Shown: one piece after another, positions 32,303 through 40,686 of the stretch
How positions within the stretch are numbered: position 1 is the stretch's first letter
Layout of the letters: the number at the start of each line of letters is the position of its first letter
Assembly: GCA_024276605.1 (NCBI GenBank)
Contig: JAJRWX010000010.1
Coordinates: 36,136-100,135 of the forward strand
From: Planctomycetota bacterium
Lineage (GTDB): Bacteria > Planctomycetota > Phycisphaerae > UBA1845
Length of the DNA: 64,000 bases
Direction: 5' to 3'
Notes under the pieces: generated by a model
Told to the model about the DNA's origin: nothing
The model's input: the letters and a program-made list of their open reading frames with translations, nothing else
Database searches by the model: none
Program-made: the position numbers and the translations under genes

Positions 32303-34627
32303 ATGCTAGGAAAACGAGTTAATCAGGTGGCGTTTGTGGGGACTTATTTACCCCGGCAATGCGGTATCGCTACGTTTACCGCGGATCTATGTGGTGCAAT
32401 CGGGGACGTGACCTCCGGGTGTATGGTCATTCCTACGAACGACCAGGAGGAAGGATACGATTACCACGCACCCGTTAGATTCACCATTTTCGAGCCTGAC
32501 CTGTCCAGCTACCGCCGCGCGGCGGAATTTCTCAACATCAACCATGTGGATGTGGTTAGCCTGCAGCACGAATACGGAATTTTCGGAGGCGAGGCAGGTA
32601 GCCACGTGCTCGCCTTTCTACAGGCGCTTCGAACGCCGGTGGTCACCACCTTTCATACCGTGTTGCACGATCCGAAACCTGAGTATCACCGGGTTCTGCA
32701 GGAGGTAGCCAGCCTGTCCGATCGGGTGGTGGTATTGAGCCGGCGTGCTCAGACGTTTTTGCATGATGTGTACGGCGTGCCGGAAGATAAGGTGGACTTG
32801 ATCCCACACGGCATTCCCGATTTCCCTTTTGTTGATCCGAATTTTTACAAGGATCAATTCGGCGTGGAGGGTCGTCCGGTGATGTCGACATTCGGTCTCC
32901 TTTCGCCCAGCAAGGGCATCGAACATGTGATCCGCGCTTTGCCCGAAATCAAAAAGGCTTTCCCTAACATTGTCTATCTCATCGTAGGTGTCACCCATCC
33001 GTACTGGATACGTGAGGAGGGTGAAGCCTATCGTCTTGGGCTTCAGCGGGAAGCGCGGGAACTGGGGGTCGAGGACAACGTGATTTTTCACAATCGGTTC
33101 GTGGAAGCGGAGGAGTTAGTCGCCGTCATCGGGGCCAGCGATATCTTCATCACGCCCTATCTGAATGAGGAGCAGGTCAGCTCCGGTACGTTATCGTGGG
33201 CGGTGGGTGCCGGCAAAACAGTCATCTCCACACCTTATTGGTACGCACAGGAATTGTTGGCGGAAGAGCGCGGTATGCTGGTTCCTTTCGGTGAGCATGC
33301 ACCTATCGCTCAATCCGTTATCCGTGTACTCAACGATAACACCATGCGGCACGAGATGCGTAAGCGAGCCTATATGTTCGGTCGAAACATGACGTGGCCG
33401 AATGTCGCTCATATGTATGTCGATTCATTTACGCGGGCAGTAGCGCGGGGTGCCCAGAGTCCGCGGATGCTAACAGAGGACAAAGGAACGGAGCGGCGAC
33501 GCGGTGAGCTTCCCTTGCTGCGCTTACAACATCTCAAGCGCATGACGGATAGCACGGGCCTGTTGCATCATGCCTCATACACTGTGCCGCAATACGATCA
33601 TGGTTATTTGACCGACGACAACGCCCGGGCGCTGGCTTTCACCATGAAGCTATTCGAGTTGGGAGAACTGCCTAATGAGGAGGCGGAGGAATTAGTCATG
33701 CGTTACCTCGCATTTCTTGACTACGCTTTCGATCGGGCGACGAGTTGTTTCCGTCAGAATCTCACCTATGGCGGAGGACGTTGGATCGAGAAATCCGGCG
33801 CAGAGGACACCCACGGACGTGCGCTTTGGGCATTGGGAACGGCTGTGGGGCACTGCGACAATCGAGCGATTCGTCCGATGGCCGGCGAGCTGTTTGGTCA
33901 GGCGTTGACGGCTACGCGTGATTTCTCCTCCATCCGGGCTTGTGCGTTTACATTACTCGGGATTGACGAGTACCTGAAGTGGTTCTTGGGCGATGTCACG
34001 GCGCACGAGATCCGCCATACGCTCAGTGCCCAATTGACGAAACATTATCGGGAGGCCGCCACCGATGATTGGCCATGGTTCGAAGAGTCGCTTACCTATG
34101 CCAACGCGCGCTTGTCCCATGCGATGATTGTTACCGGTCGCTCGCTGGGAGACGAGGAGATGACGGACATCGGTTTCAAGAGTCTCGAATGGCTTTGTGG
34201 TATACAACAGTCCGAATCCGGTCATTTCGTCCCGATTGGATCGAACGGTTACTATACCCGTGGCCAGGAACGAGCACGTTTCGATCAGCAACCGATCGAG
34301 GCCTGCGCGACGGTGGCTGCCTGCCTAGCCGCCTCTGAAGCATCGGGTGAGAAAACGTGGTATGCGGAGGCAGAACGGGCCTTTGAGTGGTTTCTAGGAC
34401 GCAACGATCTACAAACTCCGATATACGATCCACGTACCGGCGGTTGCTATGACACCCTCCACCCCCGCGGCATAAACGCTAACCAGGGTGCTGAAGCGAC
34501 ACTATCGTATCTGCTTGCCCTTGCCGATATGAGGTTGGCAGACAAGGCAATCATTTTGAAGCGAGGTGAAATCAGTGTCCAACGAATCAAGCACCTTAAA
34601 GGTATCCTTACGGAACACCCTGCATGA
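32303..34627 (+). CDS. GT4 glycosyltransferase fused to an (alpha/alpha)6-barrel domain
   Basis: The ATG at 32303 gives 774 residues (MLGKRVNQVAFVGTYLPRQCGIATF...); the frame is open further upstream, but that part is repeat DNA. The N-terminal two thirds form a GT-B enzyme: DVVSLQHEYGIFGGEAG, TTFHTVLHDPKPEYH, FGLLSPSKGIEHVIRAL, and the GT4 nucleotide-sugar motif TPYLNEEQVSSGTLSWAVGAGKTVIS. From about residue 400 an (alpha/alpha)6 barrel of unknown activity follows: YLTDDNARALAF, GRWIEKSGAEDTHGRALWALG, YDTLHPRGINANQGAEATLSYLLAL. The GH130 gene overlaps its end. Together they point to synthesis or turnover of a mannose-type oligosaccharide. Confidence 0.88.
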   Translation: MLGKRVNQVAFVGTYLPRQCGIATFTADLCGAIGDVTSGCMVIPTNDQEEGYDYHAPVRFTIFEPDLSSYRRAAEFLNINHVDVVSLQHEYGIFGGEAGSHVLAFLQALRTPVVTTFHTVLHDPKPEYHRVLQEVASLSDRVVVLSRRAQTFLHDVYGVPEDKVDLIPHGIPDFPFVDPNFYKDQFGVEGRPVMSTFGLLSPSKGIEHVIRALPEIKKAFPNIVYLIVGVTHPYWIREEGEAYRLGLQREARELGVEDNVIFHNRFVEAEELVAVIGASDIFITPYLNEEQVSSGTLSWAVGAGKTVISTPYWYAQELLAEERGMLVPFGEHAPIAQSVIRVLNDNTMRHEMRKRAYMFGRNMTWPNVAHMYVDSFTRAVARGAQSPRMLTEDKGTERRRGELPLLRLQHLKRMTDSTGLLHHASYTVPQYDHGYLTDDNARALAFTMKLFELGELPNEEAEELVMRYLAFLDYAFDRATSCFRQNLTYGGGRWIEKSGAEDTHGRALWALGTAVGHCDNRAIRPMAGELFGQALTATRDFSSIRACAFTLLGIDEYLKWFLGDVTAHEIRHTLSAQLTKHYREAATDDWPWFEESLTYANARLSHAMIVTGRSLGDEEMTDIGFKSLEWLCGIQQSESGHFVPIGSNGYYTRGQERARFDQQPIEACATVAACLAASEASGEKTWYAEAERAFEWFLGRNDLQTPIYDPRTGGCYDTLHPRGINANQGAEATLSYLLALADMRLADKAIILKRGEISVQRIKHLKGILTEHPA

Positions 34628-35555
34628 GAATCTGTTTATGCGTCATGCGGACAACCCGCTGCTAAGCGCAGCCAATTGGCCGTATCCATGCAATACTGTG
34701 TTCAATCCAGCCGCAACCGTTCTATCCGACGGGACTACGCTGCTTCTTTGTCGGGTTGAGGACAGGCGAGGATTGTCCCACTTGACCGCTGCCCGATCTT
34801 GCAATGGGATCGATGGTTGGGAGATCGACGAAAAGCCTACGCTGCTATCTGACCCGATTAACTTCCCGGAGGAGACCTGGGGTATCGAAGACGCGCGTAT
34901 TGTCTACGTGCCTGAATTGGAGAAGCATGTTGTCACCTACACCGCCTATTCGCAGGGTGGCCCCGGTATCTCGTTAGCCGTGACCACAGATTTTCACGAG
35001 TTTGAGCGGTTTGGCGATATCATGGCTCCTGACGACAAGGACTCCGCCCTGTTCCCGCGGCGCATCGGCGGGCGGTGGGCGATGATCCATCGTCCGGTCA
35101 CGCCCATGGGTACTCATATATGGATTTCGTATTCACCTGATCTACGTCACTGGGGTAACCACTCGATCATCCTCAAGGCACGAGAAGGGGCTTGGTGGGA
35201 TGCCAACAAAATCGGGTTATCGCCGCCGCCCATTGAAACCGAGGAGGGCTGGCTGATCATCTATCATGGTGTACGTTCAACACCCTCGGGTGCGATTTAT
35301 CGTTTGGGTCTTGCCCTGTTCGATCTTGACGATCCTCGAAAGTGTATTCGGCGAGGCGATCGGTGGGTCTTCGCTCCCGAAAGATCGTATGAACGAGAGG
35401 GTGACGTCAACAATGTGGTCTTCCCATGCGGCATCACCGTAGCGCCGGACGGCGATACGCTCAATATGTATTACGGCGGGGCGGACACGTGCATCGCTTT
35501 GGCCACGGCAAGCATCAAACATATGCTGGACTGGCTCAAACGACACTCAGAATAG
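34575..35555 (+). CDS. GH130 family glycoside phosphorylase (beta-mannoside type)
   Basis: GH130 enzymes phosphorolyse beta-mannosides to mannose 1-phosphate; some members hydrolyse. The five-blade propeller features are NPLLSAANWPYPCNTVFNPAATVL (active-site opening), LLCRVEDRRGLSHL, WGIEDARIVYVPE (catalytic-region ED), TYTAYSQGGPGISLA, ALFPRRIGGRWAMIHRP, WWDANKIGLSPPPIETEEGWLIIYHGV, and NVVFPCGITV....YYGGADTCIALA. The GTG at 34575 has AGGTGA five bases upstream and overlaps the transferase gene by 53 nt; an ATG at 34638 is an alternative. The exact disaccharide substrate is unknown. Confidence 0.92.
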   Translation: MSNESSTLKVSLRNTLHENLFMRHADNPLLSAANWPYPCNTVFNPAATVLSDGTTLLLCRVEDRRGLSHLTAARSCNGIDGWEIDEKPTLLSDPINFPEETWGIEDARIVYVPELEKHVVTYTAYSQGGPGISLAVTTDFHEFERFGDIMAPDDKDSALFPRRIGGRWAMIHRPVTPMGTHIWISYSPDLRHWGNHSIILKAREGAWWDANKIGLSPPPIETEEGWLIIYHGVRSTPSGAIYRLGLALFDLDDPRKCIRRGDRWVFAPERSYEREGDVNNVVFPCGITVAPDGDTLNMYYGGADTCIALATASIKHMLDWLKRHSE

Positions 35556-35570
35556 TAGAATCAGAGCTGC

Positions 35571-35665
35571 ACGGTGACAGCCTGCGGGTACACGAAGTCG
35601 AAACACCGACATCCTGATCTGCGCGCGTCACCAGGCTTGCGCCAGGTGCTCTGACAATCACGTCG
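35571..35665. repeat. Fragmentary copy of the CACCAGGCTTGCGCC repeat family
   Basis: TCACCAGGCTTGCGCC and GTGCTCTGAC recur at 48110-48142 and 48357-48392; ACAGCCTGCGG before it resembles the associated host repeat. It lies after the GH130 gene. Confidence 0.4.
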
Positions 35666-35721
35666 CGCAACCGAACACCGATAACGGTGTACAAGGTTAA
35701 TGTGTGTGGAACCCCTACTGA

Positions 35722-37050
35722 CTAAGCCATCGAGACACGGCGTCTGACGATGCATGTAGCTGCCGTTATTATCAGCAAAGCCATGACTACGATGCCCCAG
35801 GTTGTTACCGCTGGTACCGTACCGGTCAGGGCTGGAGCGCTGAAGATGTAGGCGGTACTTGTCGTAAAGTCAAACGTTTCGCTTGTGAGGCGCGCGCCAA
35901 TCGTAATCAACCCACCGTTCATATCGGCAGGCGCTCCTTGTGTTGAAACGATGATATCGTCCGACGGCTGCAATACTGAAGCTCTACTCCAACCATTACC
36001 GTCGCGCTGATAAACGCCAAATGTGCTGGCTGGTGGGTTATTACCGTTTGCTGCTATGGTTGTGACAAGAACATTGATACCGTCTGCGTTGACTAATGTT
36101 TTTTGTGCGATGCTGTTGGGGACGATGTCAATATTGGACAAAGTGCCATCGTAAGACCAGTTGCTTGCATTGCGGCGATATACGAAGGCGTTGCTCTCCG
36201 CACCGGCAACAACAGCCACGTCACCGTTTAGGTCTACTGAGAATTCAAATGTGTCACCATTGGCAGGGTCGGGAGGAACCAACTTGGCCTCCTCAGACCA
36301 TGTGGTACCTACACGATGAAAGACGTACGCAGCACCGAAACCATCGATCGTTCTAGCACCTATCAACAATCGCTCACCGTCGATGGCCTGGGCAGTGCTA
36401 CTAAAAATAAATGCTGAGCCATCGATGATGTCTGAGGGTGTCAGCCGGGCTTCTTCTACCCAGTTGGTTCCTTCTCGGCGAAATACATAGATGGCTCCTG
36501 TGATCTGGCCGGCATTATTCTTAAACGTGCCCGCACTAACCAAGGCCCTTCCGTTGCTAAGTGACACGTATTGACCAAAGCGCGTTTCTTCTAATTGATC
36601 CGTAGGGAACAACTTTTATTCAAAGACCCAACCACCTGCTTCACGACGGAAGACGTTAGCCGATCCCATGCTGCAATCCCCAACGGGATTACACACGCTT
36701 GTATCGTAATACGCTCCCACGACGACGAGATCCTGATCAATGGCTACGCTATATCCGTATAGTTGTATCTCGGGAGAGTTCGGTATGAGCATGGCATCCT
36801 GAACCCATGAACTACCATCTAGACGGTACACAATGGCCGTGCCACGGTTTTGGCTGATGGCGGCATCGAAAGTATAGTCGCCGACAACTACATAGTTGCC
36901 GTCAGTTGCGGAGGCGAATCCGAACCAACTTGCCCCTATTGGTTTCTCAAGTTTTGCGATTTGCCCGCCCATGGCTGGTGTATTGTAAACACCCAAAAAA
37001 CAAATACTCAGCGTTAGAAAACCAATGGATTTGCGTGAGAATGGTTGCAT
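35722..37050 (-). pseudogene. Exported FG-GAP/propeller-like protein with IPTL-type sorting tail, one in-frame stop
   Basis: From ATG 37050 (AAAGG upstream) the protein has a signal peptide (GFLTLSICFLGVYNTPAMG). It then has repeats of the FG-GAP kind, each with a strand pair such as FGFASATDGNYVVVGDYTFD, LYGYSVAIDQDLVVVGAYYD and FEFSVDLNGDVAVVAGAE, separated by GTAIVYRLDGSSWVQDAMLIP-like strands. The C-terminus VPAVTTWGIVVMALLIITAATCIVRRR is a WG + helix + RRR tail of the IPTL-CTERM type, targeting the envelope. At codon 145, GGWVFE-TAA-KLFPTDQLEE (36616-36618) interrupts an otherwise continuous frame. No frameshift is seen. The truncated 144-aa product would lack the sorting tail. Confidence 0.8.
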
Positions 37051-38049
37051 GATAAAGCCTTTCAAATACGCGCGAAAAAAATGGCAAACGTGATTTTCTT
37101 CGATCTCGTTCCGAGAAGCACAAACGATGCGACCGATATTATACTGCACATATCTTAATTTTACAAGATTTTTCTCTTTTTAATCTCTCAGGGTCTAATT
37201 CCCCGCTCCTTGGGGCGTTCTTCTTTGGCGAAGCCTGAGCCTGATACCCCGCTGCTTGCGGCGGGGAGAGCTTCATTGGATGACGGTGACGGGGTCATAA
37301 ACACAGGTTTTCGTCGTTTTCGCATAGGTGAAAACCCATTCTCATGTTGTACAAACGTAGGGGCGAGGTTGGATGTCGGCCGGTGCGAGCAAGAAGGCCG
37401 AATCCGAGCGGCGAGCGCAAGCGACCCGTGTCTTTGTCTCAAAAACGCCATGTTCACCGCGATCACCAAGAACAGCTACAGCGTGAGTGACATTAGGAAG
37501 ACACCGGGCGCTGGCGCTACCGGCTCGGATCAGCGCGTAGGGCAGGTCGTTCTTTCGCCTTCAAGCGAAAGGTTGACCTGCCTTTAACTATCATGTCACG
37601 GACCTTCTTTGGGTTGCGATATTTGGTTGTATGACGGGCATGGTCAGAGTGCTTGGCGCAAGCCTAGTGACACACGAAACAGGTTGACACGGGATGGCCT
37701 TGTTGATGTGCGCTGGTCCGCAGGCTGGCGCTGCGCGGCTCTGATACGGCGGTACTGGTGGTTGGGCACGTCTATGGCTTCAGGCAGGTCAACCTTTCGC
37801 CAATTGGCATTGGCGAAAGAACGACCTGCCCTACCGACTACCGGCTTGTTCTACCGGAGTGCATGTTCATTGGCCCAGTGGTTAGGTAGTTCAGCTCGAA
37901 TCTACGCATGTTCCCCCGATGCTTGGTAATACCATCCTCGGATTTCCTCCGCTGTCTGATGCAATGTAGAATCCGAGCAGAGAAATATCGAATGCGGGTG
38001 GCCGCTGGATATTTGCGTAAATCTAGAGTGCAAGCACCGTGGTGTCGTG
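37051..38049. repeat. Gene-free kilobase made of several dispersed repeat copies
   Basis: Contents in order: a CCCCGC/GCGGGG hairpin (about 37241-37260); the 34-bp repeat reversed (37401-37434); a GTAGGGCAGGTCGTTCTTTCG element (37537-37588); the host repeat with TCCGCAGGCTGGCGC (about 37700-37745); and an element CAGGCAGGTCAACCTTTCGCC...CGACCTGCCCTACC (37781-37834), which is nearly a full inverted repeat. I see no convincing gene. The region appears to be a landing site for several element types. Confidence 0.65.
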
Positions 38050-38652
38050 ATGAATCTCGATTTATCCCCCGAAAAGTTACTCGCCGCCTATGCCGTGGGG
38101 ATATTTCCCATGGCGGACGACGATGGCGAGATGCACTGGCTCGCCCCTGACCCACGGGCTATTTTACCGTTGGAGGGGTTGGTGGTGTCTAGATCGTTGC
38201 GGGCCGTCGTGCAGCGTGGTGACTTTGACGTGCGATTTGATGCCGATTTTGCCGGTGTGATGCGATGTTGTGCGGATCGTAACGAAGGTACTTGGATTTC
38301 GCAGGATATTCTTACGGCCTACCAGCAATTACACGCCCTGGGTTTCGCACACAGTGTGGAGGCTTGGCAGGATGGCTGTCTTGTCGGCGGGCTGTATGGC
38401 GTTGTGATTGGCGGCGGCTTTTTCGGGGAGTCTATGTTTTACAAGGTCAGTAATGCGTCGAAGGTTGCACTGGTACATCTCGTGCAGCACTTGCAGCAGC
38501 GAAACTTCGTACTATTGGACATTCAATTTATGACCGCTCATCTTCATTCGCTGGGTGCGGTGGAGATACCACGTGAACAATATCTTCATCGACTACGCCA
38601 GGCTATCAAGTTACCTTGCCACTTTGTGGATGGCAGCACGACTCATGGCTAG
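38050..38652 (+). CDS. aat: Leucyl/phenylalanyl-tRNA--protein transferase
   Basis: Aat adds Leu or Phe to N-terminal Arg/Lys of proteins, making them substrates for ClpS-ClpAP (bacterial N-end rule). The 200-residue sequence has the family core: LLAAYAVGIFPMAD, LHWLAPDPRAILPLE-like MHWLAPDPRAILPLEG, EGTWISQDILTAYQQLHALGFAHSVE, LVGGLYGVVIGGGFFGESMFY and LLDIQFMTAHLHSLGAVEI. The ATG at 38050 directly follows a GTG. ClpS and ClpA are not in the window, so activity rests on genes elsewhere. Confidence 0.95.
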   Translation: MNLDLSPEKLLAAYAVGIFPMADDDGEMHWLAPDPRAILPLEGLVVSRSLRAVVQRGDFDVRFDADFAGVMRCCADRNEGTWISQDILTAYQQLHALGFAHSVEAWQDGCLVGGLYGVVIGGGFFGESMFYKVSNASKVALVHLVQHLQQRNFVLLDIQFMTAHLHSLGAVEIPREQYLHRLRQAIKLPCHFVDGSTTHG

Positions 38653-38712
38653 CGATAAAGGATGTCGATATTGGGTGATATGACGAGCTAAGGCTTAGTC
38701 GAACTGAACCTA

Positions 38713-40686
38713 GTGTCATCGTCAAGGGCGAATGCCGTGGTCGCAACTGAAACATCAATGACACCCACAACTCTTTCTGTATCAACCGGTAGCATACAAA
38801 AGACGTTTGTTCGCAACATGCGAGCCTTATGGCAACGGGATGCAGATTTAGCGTTGCTTATCGATGCGATTGCGGATCAGGCTCGTATACCGGTTGAGCC
38901 TACGCGATCGGGTGAGTTGACCGCACGTATGGAGACGCCGGATGGCAAATCGATTTATCTGCACAGCCGATACGATCCGCAAGCAGAAGCACGAAATCTA
39001 ATCGAAGGCGTTGATATAGATGAAAAGTATTGCTTCGTCGTGCGCGGGTTTGGGCTGGGGTATCACATCAAGGCGTTATATGCACGACTTCGCGGCGATT
39101 TTATCATTGTCTGTTGTGAGCCATCCATCCCATTACTAGCCACAGCGCTGGCCCATGTTGATGTGGCTGATATGATCGCGTCAAACAAACTTTTATTCTT
39201 GACCAGCGACGACAAAGTGCGTGTGCATCAGGTGCTTGGGCCTCACCATGCACTGATGATGCTTGGTGCACAGTTTGTTGAACATGGGGCCTCGATGAAG
39301 ATTGCGTCGGATGCCCAGAAGGTCATCATGAACGCCGTGTCGGAGTTCGTGACGTTTTCCCGTATGAGCTTAAATACGCTCATGGCAAATTCGCGTATTA
39401 CCTGTCGTAATATCGCAATGAATCTTTGCACGTATATAGCCACACCACCGATTGATATGCTAAGGGATCGGTTTGTGGGTGACCCGTGCATCATTGTTTC
39501 AGCTGGCCCGTCATTATCTCGCAATATAGACAAGATCAAAGCGATGAAAGGTCGCGCGGTCATTATCGCGGTGCAAACTTCTTTGAAGCCGTTGATGCAG
39601 CGCGGTATCGTGCCCGATTTTGTGACCAGTCTCGATTTCCACGAGATGTCGCGTAAATTTTATGAAAACGCGGGTGATCTACGTGATGTTCATCTCGTCG
39701 CTGAGCCAAAAGCTTCCGAAGCGGTTATCGATCATTACCCCGGTCCGGTTTCCCTGTTGCATAATGCATGGGCCGAATTGTTGGTTGGTGAAAATCTAGC
39801 CGCTCGTGATGGACTTGATGCCGGTGCCACGGTGGCTCATTTGGCGTTTTATCTGGCTAACTATCTTGGCTGTGATCCGATTATTTTTGTGGGTCAGGAC
39901 TTGGCGTTTACCGGGCATGTGTTTTACATTCCGGGTGTGGAGATACACCAGGCCTGGCGTAGTGAGATCAATCGGTTCAACTCGATGGAGCTGAAGGAAT
40001 GGGACCGCATCGCACGCAACGGGCCGATACTTCAAAAAGTGCAAGGTGTTGATGGTACGACACTTTATACCGATGAACTGCTATTTACTTATCTTGAACA
40101 GTTTGAAAAAGATATTACCGGCGTGTCGAGTACGGTACTCAACGCTACGCAGGGTGGTGCAGCCATTCGTGGTGCGATGCCTATATCATTGGAGCAAGCC
40201 TGCGAGCGCTATTGTCAACGACCGATTGACTCGCAGCGCTTTGCCTATCGAGAGGCTGTCAATTGGCGCGACAATAGCCGGTTGGCCGCAGCGCAGTGTG
40301 AACTATCCGCGCGGTTGGATGAATTAAAGGAGGTACAGTCCACCTGTGAGGCACTGTTGGTATTACTACGACAATTGCAAGGCTTGTTGGATCAACCCGC
40401 CGAGTTTAACCGCAAGATGATTCGCATAGATGAGTTGCGGACAAAAGTGTCGCGTGAGACGCGGGGATATTTAATTGTCAACGCCGCCACGCAGACGGCG
40501 GAATTGCAGCGATTTTCCGCCGACAGGCGCATCGATGCCGTCGAGCACGGTGCCAAGAATCGAGCGAAAAAGCAGCTCGATCGCGACATTCGCTTTATGA
40601 AAGAAGTCATTGTGGGGGCCAAGGAAATGTATGACGTAATCGAACAGGCCCGACAGCGCGTAATGGATGCGCAAGAACATTTATGA
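38713..40686 (+). CDS. DUF115 / MptE-like protein (Maf-type glycosyltransferase candidate)
   Basis: DUF115 proteins include archaeal 6-hydroxymethylpterin diphosphokinase and bacterial Maf proteins, which transfer nonulosonic acids to flagellin. The central domain (about residues 240-420) shows PCIIVSAGPSLSRNIDKI (the SAGPSL motif), VIIAVQTSLKPLMQRGIVPDFVTSLDFHE, NAWAELLVG and LGCDPIIFVGQDLAFTGHVFY. N- and C-terminal flanks follow Maf layout; the C-terminus is helical and charged. The start used is GTG at 38713; an ATG at 38758 is possible. The stop overlaps the next ATG by ATGA, so it is coupled to the SPASM protein. No flagellin gene is in the window. Confidence 0.85.
   Translation: MSSSRANAVVATETSMTPTTLSVSTGSIQKTFVRNMRALWQRDADLALLIDAIADQARIPVEPTRSGELTARMETPDGKSIYLHSRYDPQAEARNLIEGVDIDEKYCFVVRGFGLGYHIKALYARLRGDFIIVCCEPSIPLLATALAHVDVADMIASNKLLFLTSDDKVRVHQVLGPHHALMMLGAQFVEHGASMKIASDAQKVIMNAVSEFVTFSRMSLNTLMANSRITCRNIAMNLCTYIATPPIDMLRDRFVGDPCIIVSAGPSLSRNIDKIKAMKGRAVIIAVQTSLKPLMQRGIVPDFVTSLDFHEMSRKFYENAGDLRDVHLVAEPKASEAVIDHYPGPVSLLHNAWAELLVGENLAARDGLDAGATVAHLAFYLANYLGCDPIIFVGQDLAFTGHVFYIPGVEIHQAWRSEINRFNSMELKEWDRIARNGPILQKVQGVDGTTLYTDELLFTYLEQFEKDITGVSSTVLNATQGGAAIRGAMPISLEQACERYCQRPIDSQRFAYREAVNWRDNSRLAAAQCELSARLDELKEVQSTCEALLVLLRQLQGLLDQPAEFNRKMIRIDELRTKVSRETRGYLIVNAATQTAELQRFSADRRIDAVEHGAKNRAKKQLDRDIRFMKEVIVGAKEMYDVIEQARQRVMDAQEHL

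Noticed and set aside
37188..38155. Open frames of 93-125 codons in the 37-38 kb region
   Set aside because: They coincide with dispersed repeats and hairpins and show no family resemblance.
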